From: Streptomyces sp. NBS 14/10 | GTDB taxonomy: Bacteria > Actinomycetota > Actinomycetes > Streptomycetales > Streptomycetaceae | Direction of reading: 5' to 3' | Assembly (NCBI RefSeq): GCF_002224125.1 | Contig: NZ_NCSM01000012.1 | Location: 146,659 to 210,658 of the forward strand | DNA length: 64,000 bases | Shown here: positions 28,294 to 36,902 of the stretch, piece after piece | Layout: each line of letters begins with the position of its first letter | Numbering within the stretch: position 1 is the stretch's first letter | Position numbers and translations under genes: made by a program | Notes under the pieces: model-generated | Databases searched by the model: none | What the model was told of the DNA's origin: nothing | Seen by the model: only the letters and a program-made list of their open reading frames with translations

Positions 28294-29233
28294 GTCCGGC
28301 CCCCACGAGGGTCAAAAAGGCGTCCTCCAGTGACGGTGTGCGGTACTCGACCGCCCCGATGCCGATCCCCAGCGTCTCCGCACGGGTCAGCAGCGCGGGG
28401 AGGCGGGCCCGCATGCCCTGGCCCCTGACCTCGACCTCACCCTCGCCGGTCGTCACCCGCAGCGGTGGCTGCGCCTGGCCGAGCAGGGCCAGCAACGCGT
28501 CGGTGTCCTGTGGGCGCTCCGGGCGCACCAATGCCACCTGGCCGCCGAACCGCTCGGCGAGTTCGCGCGGGGCCGCGAACTCGACCAGCCTGCCGTGGTC
28601 GACCACCAGGACCCGCCGGCAGTTGCGCTCCACCTCCTCCACGTAATGACTGGTCCACAGCATGGTGGTGCCATGTCGGCGGCGCAGTTCGTGCAGCAGC
28701 GACCACACCTGGCGGCGGGCGCCCACGTCCAGCCCGGCGGAGGGCTCGTCGAGGAGCAGCAGCGGCGGATCGCCGAGCAGCGCCCGAATGACCTGGAGGC
28801 GCCTTCTCTCCCCGCCGGAGAGGGTGAAGGTGAGCTGGCCGGTCTTGCCGTCCAGCCCGAAGGCGGTGAGCAGATCGTCCACCTGCCGCCGGACGTCGCG
28901 CCAGCGCAGCCCCTTGTATCTGGCGGCGGTCCGCAGATTGTCCAGGGCGGGCAGCATCATGTCGAACGGGCCGCTCTGGTGGACGACGCCGATACCGCGT
29001 TTCACCGCTCCCGTGGGCCCCGCGGGGTCGGCCCCGAACACCTCCACGGTGCCCCGGGTGGGCACGGTGGCCCCGCAGATCATCTTGATGAGTGTGGTCT
29101 TCCCGGCCCCGTTCGGGCCCAGCAGGCCGATGACCTCGCCCGGTTCGATGGCGAACGACAGCCGGCTCACCGCGTCGTGTGCCATGCCGTCGTACCGCTT
29201 GACCAGCTCATCCGCATGGACCGCGGGCGTCAT
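28283..29233 (-). CDS. ABC transporter ATP-binding protein (RiPP operon)
   Basis: The 316-residue ATPase has Walker A GPNGAGKT (39-46), signature LSGGERRRLQ, Walker B LLLLDEPSAGLD and a C-terminal extension of the DrrA type. It begins within the last codons of the PqqD-like gene (4-bp overlap) and overlaps the permease gene by 11 bp. It powers the ABC-2 exporter of the peptide operon. Confidence 0.92.
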   Translation of the reverse strand: MTPAVHADELVKRYDGMAHDAVSRLSFAIEPGEVIGLLGPNGAGKTTLIKMICGATVPTRGTVEVFGADPAGPTGAVKRGIGVVHQSGPFDMMLPALDNLRTAARYKGLRWRDVRRQVDDLLTAFGLDGKTGQLTFTLSGGERRRLQVIRALLGDPPLLLLDEPSAGLDVGARRQVWSLLHELRRRHGTTMLWTSHYVEEVERNCRRVLVVDHGRLVEFAAPRELAERFGGQVALVRPERPQDTDALLALLGQAQPPLRVTTGEGEVEVRGQGMRARLPALLTRAETLGIGIGAVEYRTPSLEDAFLTLVGAGHDG

Positions 29234-29607
29234 GCCGACGGGCCCGCGGCCCCGGACGGGGCGACGTCGTCGGTCACGTCGGCCATATCGGCCATATCAG
29301 TCGCGTCAGTCGCGTCAGCCGCGGCGGCCGCGTCGGTCAGCAGAAGTCCCTGCCCCGCCAGCGTGTCCAGGAACTCGTGCACATCCCGCATGACCACGGC
29401 CGCCTGCCCGGTGTCCTCGACGGCGTACCGCCGCACCATCTGGGACGCGATGCCGGCCGCGTCGGCGGGATTTCCCTCGGACACGAGGATCCACAGCTCG
29501 GCACCCGTGCTGTTGAGGGTCTGGAACTCGCCTGAATGGCCGTCGTATAGCCGCACTTCGCCGTCGTCGGCCATCCAGACGACGTCGGGGGCGATCCGGT
29601 AGCGCAT
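29230..29607 (-). CDS. PqqD-family RiPP recognition protein
   Basis: The 125-residue protein has the PqqD fold over about residues 1-92 (VVWMADDGEVRLYDGHSGEFQTLN, split here as VVWMADDGEV and HSGEFQTLNSTGAELW, later VHEFLDTLAGQGLL). Such proteins bind the leader of a precursor peptide and present it to a radical SAM enzyme. The last 30 residues are an acidic repeat tail encoded by 9-bp duplications (29283-29320), probably disordered. It sits 12 bp behind the maturase gene and overlaps the ATPase gene. Confidence 0.87.
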   Translation of the reverse strand: MRYRIAPDVVWMADDGEVRLYDGHSGEFQTLNSTGAELWILVSEGNPADAAGIASQMVRRYAVEDTGQAAVVMRDVHEFLDTLAGQGLLLTDAAAAADATDATDMADMADVTDDVAPSGAAGPSA

Positions 29608-29619
29608 GGACGTATCCCT

Positions 29620-31041
29620 TCAGTCGACGAGGGGGAGGAGGCGGCGGCCCGCGGTCTTCCAGTCCTCGTACACCGGGTGGACCGTGTCGTCCCGGACCAG
29701 ATGAGGCTGGAGCATCTGGTCCTGGTGCTCGGTGAGTTGGCGTCCGGACACCCCGGCGGCCCGCCACCAGTTGGAGATCATGGAGTGGCGCAGCATCCGG
29801 CACAGATGGCGGCCGTTGCGGTGCACATCGCCGCTCTCCGCCATGTGGTACGCCCGGCAGCCACCGCCGCAGGCCGCCCGGATGTAGCAGCGGCGGCAGT
29901 CCTTCAGATTCTCGCCGCTGAATACGCTGTTGCCGCGCATATCGGCCAGCACCGGGGCCGCGAAGAGTTCGGTCAGCCGCTGCTCCCGTACATTACCGGC
30001 CTTGTGCACCGGCTCCGTGACGAGTTTGCACGGATACACATCGCCCAGTGAATTTATATAGATCTCATTGCCGCCCATGCCGCAGTTTCCCCTGATGGTG
30101 CAGGGCTTGCTGGCCTTGGGGCCGTCGGGGAGCAGCTTGTCGGCCATCGGATTGGTCCAGAAGAATGTCTGGATCTTCTGGAAATCCCGCCATCCGAATT
30201 CATATCCGTCGGTCGCCGCGCGGCCGAGGTCCGAGTGGTACATGAGGCGCACCCGGCGCACCTTGAGATCGTCCACGAATTCGCAGACCTTCTCCAGGGC
30301 GTCCACGTTCTCCGGTGTCACCACATGATTGATGACGGGGACGACACCCGCCTCGTTGAGCAGCCCCAGACCCTTCCCGGTCCGGGCGAACGTGCCCTTG
30401 CCGCGGGTCCGCTCGTGTATCTCCGCGGTGCCGCCGTCCACGCTCACGGTCACCGTGCCGAAGATCTCGGAGATCTGCCGTGCGATCTCCGCCGTGCGGA
30501 TCATCGTGCCATTAGTGATCATGTTGACGGTCAGTCCGCGCTCGCGGGCGTGCGATGCCACCAGGAACAGGTCCTTGCGCAGCATCGGCTCGCCGCCCGT
30601 GAAGATCATCTGCCGTACGCCCATGTCCGCCGCCTGATCGACGAGGTCGAGCGATTCCTCGGTGGACAACTCCCCGGGCAGGCACTTCTCCGATGAGGCG
30701 TAGCAGTACGGGCAGCGCAGATTGCAGCCGTCGGTGATCGCGTAATAGACGGTCGTGAGGCTCGGCTCGGGCTGGCGCACCGCCGGGCGATGGCCGGGCA
30801 GATAGACGATCCACTTGAGCACGAGCTTGGCCAGGACGCGCTCCACCTCGGCGGCGGATCCGCCGCCGGACGACGGGGGCTCCTGGCCGCGGCTGAGCGA
30901 TTTCAGCACGGCGGATTCCGGTTCGGTGAGCACACACCAGGCGGCCAGTTCGGGGTTGGCGACCAGCTGCTTCTCCGCGTTCCGGAAATAGACGAGATCT
31001 TCGGGAACGATCAGGTCGGACCACTGTTCCAGTAGCTTCAT
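29620..31041 (-). CDS. Radical SAM/SPASM peptide maturase
   Basis: The 473-residue enzyme has the radical SAM cluster Cys106-x3-Cys110-x2-Cys113 in CNLRCPYCYAS and the SAM-binding FTGGEPMLR. A C-terminal SPASM/twitch region holds many cysteines (GNCGMGG, VYPCKL, KDCRRCYIRAACGGGCRAY, HLCRML) for auxiliary clusters. Such enzymes install thioether or carbon-carbon links in ribosomal peptides. I chose ATG 31041, with GGGAGG seven bases upstream; the upstream frame runs through the precursor hairpin. It lies between the precursor gene and the PqqD gene, so the 45-residue peptide is its probable substrate. Confidence 0.92.
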   Translation of the reverse strand: MKLLEQWSDLIVPEDLVYFRNAEKQLVANPELAAWCVLTEPESAVLKSLSRGQEPPSSGGGSAAEVERVLAKLVLKWIVYLPGHRPAVRQPEPSLTTVYYAITDGCNLRCPYCYASSEKCLPGELSTEESLDLVDQAADMGVRQMIFTGGEPMLRKDLFLVASHARERGLTVNMITNGTMIRTAEIARQISEIFGTVTVSVDGGTAEIHERTRGKGTFARTGKGLGLLNEAGVVPVINHVVTPENVDALEKVCEFVDDLKVRRVRLMYHSDLGRAATDGYEFGWRDFQKIQTFFWTNPMADKLLPDGPKASKPCTIRGNCGMGGNEIYINSLGDVYPCKLVTEPVHKAGNVREQRLTELFAAPVLADMRGNSVFSGENLKDCRRCYIRAACGGGCRAYHMAESGDVHRNGRHLCRMLRHSMISNWWRAAGVSGRQLTEHQDQMLQPHLVRDDTVHPVYEDWKTAGRRLLPLVD

Positions 31042-31057
31042 CCTGCACCTCCCATGA

Positions 31058-31093
31058 GCAGGCGGGGCGCCGGCCGCGCCGGGCCCCGCCTGC
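31058..31093 (-). terminator. Attenuator-like hairpin between precursor and maturase genes
   Basis: GCAGGCGGGGC (31058-31068) and GCCCCGCCTGC (31083-31093) form a perfect 11-bp stem, and the loop can form a further 4-bp inner stem. Lying just after the precursor stop and before the maturase ribosome binding site, it could end most transcripts after the precursor gene, giving more substrate than enzyme. Confidence 0.65.
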
Positions 31094-31123
31094 CGGCTGA
31101 CGGGGACTGCCGACAGCCGTCGG

Positions 31124-31261
31124 TCAGATCTCGAGTCTCGGCTCGGACTCCGCGTTACCGGACCCGGCGCCGGCACCGCCCGAACAGTCGCAGGAGCACG
31201 GCTGGTCGATGTCGAACTCGATCGGAAGCATTTCCGGCTTCACCCAGACAGGACTTTCCAT
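31124..31261 (-). CDS. RiPP precursor peptide (45 aa, Cys-x-Cys-x-Cys core)
   Basis: The 45-residue peptide starts at ATG 31261 with AAAGGACGA just upstream. The N-terminal leader (about 1-20) contains WVKPEMLPIEFDID, resembling hydrophobic leader motifs bound by PqqD-like domains. The core has Cys22, Cys24 and Cys26 in PCSCDCSGG, followed by a Gly/Ala/Ser run and an acidic tail ending LEI. The position directly upstream of a radical SAM/SPASM maturase, a PqqD protein and an exporter makes it the substrate. Sactipeptide- or ranthipeptide-type thioethers from the three Cys are plausible but not shown. Confidence 0.8.
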   Translation of the reverse strand: MESPVWVKPEMLPIEFDIDQPCSCDCSGGAGAGSGNAESEPRLEI

Positions 31262-31654
31262 GATTCGTCCTTTCTCGCGATTGGCGCTTGCGGATACCCG
31301 CTCCCGGACAGACCGGCCCTGATTTTCGGGCGCGCCGGACGATGGGGGCATGACGTATTCCCATCGCAAGGGCGGGCATGGGTTGTGCGGCAGATCGGCC
31401 GAACCCTCACAGCATTGGGGCGGTCGGTCGTAAGTGTCAACAGGAACAAAGCGATCCGGATGATCGGCGATCGGGGTGCCCGAGCGGGCACTCTATTCGC
31501 GCCATTTTCCTTCCGTCGATTTAATGGCGCCCGAGAGGCCCTTGTGCTCCGCGCGCCGATCATTTCTGTATTTCGCCGGCGAGTGACAGGAAGTGACGGG
31601 AGTGGCAGGAGTTATTGGATTTTCTTCCGGCCCGCGGCCTGGCATGCTGGCCAT
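31262..31654. promoter_or_regulatory. Divergent intergenic region between RiPP operon and Mut7-C gene
   Basis: This 393-bp gap is less GC-rich than its surroundings toward its right end. On the minus strand TTGACA (31440-31435) is followed after 17-18 nt by CAATGCT (31417-31411), a candidate promoter for the precursor operon about 150 bases upstream of its start. I see no convincing gene, repeat or promoter for the plus-strand gene beyond weak AT-rich stretches near 31605-31625. Confidence 0.4.
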
Positions 31655-32416
31655 GTGAACGGACCGGAGATCCATGTCAGCCTGGCCCCCGAACTGCGGA
31701 TGTTCGCCGTCCCCGAGCGACGCCGGGACCGGACCGCCGTCCGCACCGACGGGGCGTCCACGCTCGGACACGTCGTCGAGTCGCTGGGCGTTCCGCTCAC
31801 CGAGGTCGGCGGGCTGTTCGTGGACGGCCGCGAGACTCCGGTGTCGCATGTGCCCCGCGCGGCGGAGTCCGTTGAGGTGCGCGCGGTCGCGCGGCCGCAG
31901 CGGGTGCCGGGCGCGCCGCTGCGCTTTCTGCTCGATGTGCACCTGGGCACGCTCGCGCGGCGGCTGCGGCTGCTGGGCGTGGACGCGGCGTACGAGAGCG
32001 AGGACATCGGCGACCCCGCCTTGGCCGCGCTCTCCGCCGCTCAGCGGCGGGTGTTGCTCTCCCGGGACCGGGGGCTGCTGCGCCGGCGCGAGCTGTGGGC
32101 CGGGGCGTTCGTCTACAGCGACCGCCCCGACGATCAACTGCGCGATGTGCTCGGCCGGTTCACCCCGCGGCTCGCCCCCTGGACGCGGTGCACCGCGTGC
32201 AACGGCCCGCTCGAGGACGCCGACAAGGACGCCGTCCGCGAGCGCCTGGAGCACGGCACGCGGCGCACCTATGACGTCTTCGCCCAGTGCACGGTCTGTG
32301 AGCGCGTGTACTGGCGCGGTGCGCACCACGCCCGGCTGGAGGAGATCGTCCGGCAGGCGATGGAGGAGTTCGGCGCCCCGATTGACGACAGGCCCTCGCC
32401 TGCGCGTTTCGGTTGA
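31655..32416 (+). CDS. Mut7-C RNase-domain protein with ubiquitin-like N-terminus
   Basis: The 253-residue protein starts with a MoaD/ThiS-like domain (about 1-85, GASTLGHVVESLGVP, LFVDGRE). The Mut7-C/PIN-like domain follows, with FLLDVHLGTLARRLRLLGVD, VLLSRDRGLLRR and a C-terminal zinc ribbon (TRCTACNGPL, then CTVCERVYWRG). Mut7-C proteins are predicted RNases. The GTG start at 31655 has a poor ribosome binding site; no better start preserves the domain. It is transcribed away from the RiPP operon and toward the ATP-grasp gene but appears unrelated to either. Confidence 0.85.
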   Translation: MNGPEIHVSLAPELRMFAVPERRRDRTAVRTDGASTLGHVVESLGVPLTEVGGLFVDGRETPVSHVPRAAESVEVRAVARPQRVPGAPLRFLLDVHLGTLARRLRLLGVDAAYESEDIGDPALAALSAAQRRVLLSRDRGLLRRRELWAGAFVYSDRPDDQLRDVLGRFTPRLAPWTRCTACNGPLEDADKDAVRERLEHGTRRTYDVFAQCTVCERVYWRGAHHARLEEIVRQAMEEFGAPIDDRPSPARFG

Positions 32417-32493
32417 GGTCGGCAAAATGCAACCACCGTATGAACCCGGGCAGGAATGGACTAAACGATTCCATTCCCACCCACGGTCCGACT

Positions 32494-32509
32494 TGTGACT
32501 TGCATCACA
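32494..32509. promoter_or_regulatory. CRP-type palindrome upstream of the biosynthetic cluster
   Basis: TGTGA (32494-32498), six bases, then TCACA (32505-32509) exactly match the paired half-sites of CRP/FNR-family operators. The site lies about 110 bases upstream of the ATP-grasp start in the 202-bp gap after the Mut7-C gene. Crp of Streptomyces is known to control antibiotic genes through GTG...CAC motifs; the link here is inferred. Confidence 0.55.
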
Positions 32510-32618
32510 GCCCATCGGCAAAGGATCACAACTCTGTATCCCTGTGCGACGATGCCACGGTGTTGGCCTCGACGAAGTGACTGAGCGTTTTGGTCGGCCA
32601 TCATACGGGGAGGCAAGA

Positions 32619-33788
32619 ATGTCGACGGTAATTGTTATCGGATATAGACCCGATCTCGACCAGGCCCTGCGGCGTCGAGGTTTGGATCCCTTCTATATAG
32701 CGCAGGAACCGGCGATTCCCCCGAAGGATCGACGATTCAAGCGTGTCATCGACATCGAGAATGTCCAGGAAGTATTGCGAGCGGTGCTCTCCGCGCCCAT
32801 CGATGATGTGGTGGCGGCGCTGAGCGTCCATGAAATGGGCGTATTCGCGGCAATCTATCTGCGGCAGCAGCTGAATCTTCCCGGGAATACAGATTCAAAG
32901 ACGGCCCTTTATTTCCGGGACAAGTACCTTCAGAAGAGCAAGCTGCCGCCCCATATCAGGCGGGCTCGCTGCCGATACGTGTCACAGGACACCTCGTTCG
33001 CGGATCTCGCCGACGACCTGGGGAACGTCTTCGTGGTCAAGCCGGCTACCGGCGCCGGCTCGCTCCGTACCAGCATCGTCCGTTCCCCGGAGGAGTATTC
33101 ACGAGCCCTGGAGCCGTTCCCGGGCCACTCGGACGTCCAGATCGTCGCCGAATCCTTCATAGACGCCCCGGAAGTCTATATCGACGGGGTCTGGGAGAAC
33201 GGCGATCTCCGATGGTCGTCCATGAGCAATTACCACGTATCACCGCTGACGGCCGCGCAAGGCGGCATCATGGCCGCCTACCTGCTGGACAAAAGGCGGC
33301 ATTCAACACTGTTCCATGAGTCGGAGACACTCGCCGGCCAGGTACTCTCCAGCCTGAACGCACCTGATTGTGTATTCCACTTGGAGATCTTCACCACGGA
33401 GGCGGGGCTGACTTTCGGCGAGTGCGCCATCCGTATTCCAGGAGGGCTGACCCCTCAGATGACCCAGTTGACATTCGGCGTCGACCTCTTCGACGTCGAA
33501 ATCAGCATCGCGCTCGGGGAAGGGGCATCTAAAGAACTGAGCAAAAACAGGACGCCGGATCGATTCCACGGCTGCATTCTGCTGCGCCCTGGCAAGGACG
33601 GCAAGCTGACCCAAGCAGACTTCGAACGCAACTTCGTTTTCGATGAGATTGATTATAATTCATCTCCTGATGCGCCGATCGGGCCGTACGGCCTCGTCGG
33701 CAAGGCAATCGTATCCGACCAGGACGAGCTGAAACTGCAGAAAAAGATCGAGGACATCGTGCGCTTCAACGAGACCGGGTCCACCTGA
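32619..33788 (+). CDS. ATP-grasp family ligase, first gene of putative biosynthetic cluster
   Basis: The 389-residue cytoplasmic protein has an ATP-grasp layout: an N-terminal Rossmann-like part (VIVIGYRPDLDQALRR), an ATP-binding segment VFVVKPATGAGSLRT and a later acidic metal-binding segment (FHLEIFTTEAGLTFGECAIR). Such enzymes join a carboxylate to an amine with ATP. Start ATG 32619 follows a strong GGGGAGG. The gene is visibly less GC-rich than its neighbours (codons such as ATT, TAT, AAT), suggesting recent acquisition. It probably forms an amide bond in the product of the genes that follow. Confidence 0.85.
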   Translation: MSTVIVIGYRPDLDQALRRRGLDPFYIAQEPAIPPKDRRFKRVIDIENVQEVLRAVLSAPIDDVVAALSVHEMGVFAAIYLRQQLNLPGNTDSKTALYFRDKYLQKSKLPPHIRRARCRYVSQDTSFADLADDLGNVFVVKPATGAGSLRTSIVRSPEEYSRALEPFPGHSDVQIVAESFIDAPEVYIDGVWENGDLRWSSMSNYHVSPLTAAQGGIMAAYLLDKRRHSTLFHESETLAGQVLSSLNAPDCVFHLEIFTTEAGLTFGECAIRIPGGLTPQMTQLTFGVDLFDVEISIALGEGASKELSKNRTPDRFHGCILLRPGKDGKLTQADFERNFVFDEIDYNSSPDAPIGPYGLVGKAIVSDQDELKLQKKIEDIVRFNETGST

Positions 33789-34074
33789 TCCGCCGGCCCC
33801 CGGAGCGAGCCGTCGGCCCGGAACGTCCGGCGCCCATGAGATCACCTCGCCGCGCTCCTCTGCGCCGCGGGCGCCGAGCCGCGTCCGGCCCCGGCCACAT
33901 TCACCTGTGACGCACCACCCGTGACCCGCCCGAGATCCGTGACATCCCCAGGGTCCCCATAACCATCCGTCCGTGATGGGCATTCAGCGCCGGGCCACGT
34001 GTCGTTCGCGACACGCCGCGCCCGAGCCGCTGCTCCCTCTTGTTTTCCGTGACTTCCGATCGGAGGACTTCCCC

Positions 34075-36822
34075 ATGCCGGATCGACTTCCCGCTGCGAC
34101 GCTCCCTCAGCTGCTTGAACGTGCCGCGTCCGACGCCACGCACGGCGTTACCTTCAGCACCTTCAACGGGGGGTTGTTCCTGTCGTACGCCGAGTTGCGG
34201 GAGTGCGCCTGCCGGATTTCCCAAGGGCTGCGCGACTACGGCACCGCCCCGGGCGACCGGGTGCTGATCGAGGCCAATGATCCGGAGAATTTCTTCCGCG
34301 CCTTCTGGGGGTGTGTGCTCGCCGGTCTCGTGCCGTGCCCGATCGCACCGCCGGCCGACCCCTCCCGATGGCGCGCACAACTGGAGCATCTGCGCACCCT
34401 CTTGGGCGACCCGCTGATGGTCGTCTCCAAGGCGGCCCATGGAGACCTGCCCGATATCGGCCTGCGGACCGTGACGGTCGAGGAGTTGAGCCATGCCTCG
34501 GCCGAGCACGATCAGCTCCATACGCCCGCCCCGGACGATCTCGCCCTGCTGATGCTCACCTCCGGATCCACCGGATCGAGCAAGGCGGTCAGGCTCACCC
34601 ACGCCAATCTGCTGGCGGCTCAGGCCGGTAAGGCGGGGGCGCTGGAACTGGGGCCCGACGACAAGTCGTTGAACTGGATCTCGGCCGATCACATCGCCGC
34701 GATCGAGGCACATCTGCTGCCGATGTTCAATGGGGCCGATCAGGTCATGACGACTCCCGCCACGGTGCTGGCGGACCCCGTGGAGTTCCTGAGGCTGGTC
34801 GCGGCTCATCGGGTGCGCGTGACCTTCACCCCCAACTTCCTGTTCGGACAGATCAACCAGGCCCTCTCCGGGCGGCAGCCCGCGCCGGAGGACCTGGATC
34901 TGTCAGGGGTGCGGCACATCATCTCCGGCGGCGAGGCCACCGTGACCGCCACTGTACGGACATTCCTGGGTACGCTCGCCCGCTACGGGTTGCGCGAGGA
35001 CGTGATAGTGCCCGCGTTCGGCATGACCGAGACATGCGCGGGGTCCATCTTCAACCGCGACTTCGCCAACCAGGACCTCGAGACGGAGTTCCCTCCGCTG
35101 GGCCGCCCGGTGCGGGGCCTGCGGATCCGTATCACGGGCGGCGACGGCGCGGTGCTGGCCTCCACCGACGAGCCCGCGTCGGCCGAGCCGGGCGAGGTAC
35201 AGCTGCGCGGCACGATGGTCTCCGCCGGCTACTTCGGCAATGAGGAGGCCACCGCCCAGGCATTCACCCCCGACGGCTGGTTCCGCACCGGCGATCTGGG
35301 CTACCTCGACTCCGAGGGGCGGTTGATGCTGGTCGGCCGCACCAAGGACTCCATCATCGTCAGCGGCGTCAACTACTACAGCCACGACCTGGAAGCGGTC
35401 CTCGACGAGCTGGACGGGGTGAAGCGCGGGCAGGTCGCGGCCTTCCCGATCCGGCCGGAGGGGGCCGACTCCGAACAGCTCGCCGTCGCCTTCGTACCGG
35501 CGGGCGACCCCGCCGACGATACGGCCGTCTACCGGGCCATCGTGTCGATCCGCAGCTCCACGGTGATGCACTGGGGGTTCCGCCCGCAGCTGATCCTCCC
35601 CGTCGCCGAGGCCGATCTGCCCCGCGGCAACCTCGGCAAGATCCAACGGTCGCGGCTGCGCGCGGCCGTCGAGGACGGCGGCCTGGACGCGGCGGCCCGC
35701 CGGTCGGACGAGGTCAGCACCCGGTTCCTCGGCGGCTATGTGGCGCCGGAGGGCGACGTCGAAACCGCGCTGGCCGCCATCTACGCCCGCGTACTGAACA
35801 CCGAGAAGGTGCCGGCGACCGCCAGCTTCTTCGATCTGGGCGGGACCTCGCTGGACGTGCTGCGGCTCAAACTGGAGACCCAGCTCGAATTCGGCATCGA
35901 CGATCTGCCCATGTCGACGCTGCTGCAGGCCCCGACCGTACGAGCGCTCGCCGGCCGCCTGCGGGGCGGGGAGTGCGACGACGGGGACTCCGCCTACGAT
36001 CCGCTGGTGCCGCTGCAGGTCACCGGGGACGGGACGCCCCTGTTCTGCGTCCATCCCGGCCTGGGGGAGGTGCTGGTGTTCATCAACCTCGCCAAGTACT
36101 TCACCGGCGAGCGGCCGTTCTACGCGCTGCGGGCACGCGGGTTCGGCCAGGGCGAGACCCACTTCGGATCGTTCGACGAAATGGTGTCCACCTATGTGGA
36201 GGCCATCCGGCGAGTGCAGCCCAGCGGCCCGTACGCCGTCGCGGGGTACTCCTACGGCGGGGCGGTGGCCTTCGAGATCGCCAAGCGGCTGGAGGCCGAC
36301 GGCGACCCGGTCGACTTCGTGGGGGTCTTCAACCTGCCGCCGCGGATCTCCGGCCGCATGAACGAGATCAGCTTCACCGACGGCGCCATCAACCTGGCGC
36401 TGTTCCTGGAGTTGATCGACGCCGCCGATATCGAGGAGCTGACCGCCACGCTCCGCCCGCTGCCCGAGCCCGATCAGCTGGCCTATCTGATCGACCACGC
36501 GCCGAAGCGCCGGCTGACCGAACTGGACCTCACCCTCGAGCGGTTCACCGCCTGGGTCGACCTGGCCCAGAGCATGGTGCACCTGGGCCGCGACTACGAG
36601 CCGTCGGGGTCGGTCGGGCAGGTCAAGGTCTTCTACTGCACCCCGCTGCGCGGTACCAAACAGGAGTGGCTGGACGACCAGCTGAGCCACTGGGACGAGT
36701 TCACTCGCGACGCCAACACCTTTATCGAGGTCGACGGGGAGCACTACACCTTGATGAGCCCGCAGCATGTGCACACGTTCCAGGCGACCCTGCGGCAGGA
36801 ACTGGCCCGCGCGCTCGGCTGA
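34075..36822 (+). CDS. NRPS-like adenylation-carrier-thioesterase protein
   Basis: The 915-residue enzyme has three domains. Residues 1 to about 560 are an acyl/aryl-adenylating domain (LTSGSTGSSKAVRLTHANLL, FGMTETCAG, TGDLGYLDSEG, with the catalytic Lys in GNLGKIQR). A carrier domain has its phosphopantetheine Ser at 592 (FFDLGGTSLD). A type I thioesterase has nucleophile Ser726 (GYSYGG) and His890 (GEHYTLM). No condensation domain is present. It activates one acid, holds it as a thioester and releases it by hydrolysis, cyclisation or transfer. Start ATG 34075 has GGAGG eight bases upstream. It follows the ATP-grasp gene after 286 bp. Confidence 0.92.
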   Translation: MPDRLPAATLPQLLERAASDATHGVTFSTFNGGLFLSYAELRECACRISQGLRDYGTAPGDRVLIEANDPENFFRAFWGCVLAGLVPCPIAPPADPSRWRAQLEHLRTLLGDPLMVVSKAAHGDLPDIGLRTVTVEELSHASAEHDQLHTPAPDDLALLMLTSGSTGSSKAVRLTHANLLAAQAGKAGALELGPDDKSLNWISADHIAAIEAHLLPMFNGADQVMTTPATVLADPVEFLRLVAAHRVRVTFTPNFLFGQINQALSGRQPAPEDLDLSGVRHIISGGEATVTATVRTFLGTLARYGLREDVIVPAFGMTETCAGSIFNRDFANQDLETEFPPLGRPVRGLRIRITGGDGAVLASTDEPASAEPGEVQLRGTMVSAGYFGNEEATAQAFTPDGWFRTGDLGYLDSEGRLMLVGRTKDSIIVSGVNYYSHDLEAVLDELDGVKRGQVAAFPIRPEGADSEQLAVAFVPAGDPADDTAVYRAIVSIRSSTVMHWGFRPQLILPVAEADLPRGNLGKIQRSRLRAAVEDGGLDAAARRSDEVSTRFLGGYVAPEGDVETALAAIYARVLNTEKVPATASFFDLGGTSLDVLRLKLETQLEFGIDDLPMSTLLQAPTVRALAGRLRGGECDDGDSAYDPLVPLQVTGDGTPLFCVHPGLGEVLVFINLAKYFTGERPFYALRARGFGQGETHFGSFDEMVSTYVEAIRRVQPSGPYAVAGYSYGGAVAFEIAKRLEADGDPVDFVGVFNLPPRISGRMNEISFTDGAINLALFLELIDAADIEELTATLRPLPEPDQLAYLIDHAPKRRLTELDLTLERFTAWVDLAQSMVHLGRDYEPSGSVGQVKVFYCTPLRGTKQEWLDDQLSHWDEFTRDANTFIEVDGEHYTLMSPQHVHTFQATLRQELARALG

Positions 36823-36865
36823 GGACCGGTGCCCGGCAGGGGACCGACGTTCGGCTGAGGACCGG
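36815..36865. repeat. 15-bp direct repeat, 36-bp period, at gene end
   Basis: TCGGCTGAGGACCGG occurs at 36815-36829, across the stop of the adenylation-carrier-thioesterase gene, and again at 36851-36865 in the spacer before the epimerase gene. Confidence 0.85.
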
Positions 36866-36902
36866 CAGAGGCAACCGCTCATACGACCAGGAGCCGCTGA
36901 AC

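Noticed and set aside
27484..31261. Mycofactocin or PQQ locus
   Set aside because: The precursor lacks the C-terminal Val-Tyr of MftA and the Glu/Tyr core of PqqA, and none of the other mft or pqq enzymes is present.
31124..31369. 81-residue version of the RiPP precursor starting upstream
   Set aside because: The upstream part lacks a ribosome binding site and leader features; ATG 31261 has AAAGGACGA directly before it.
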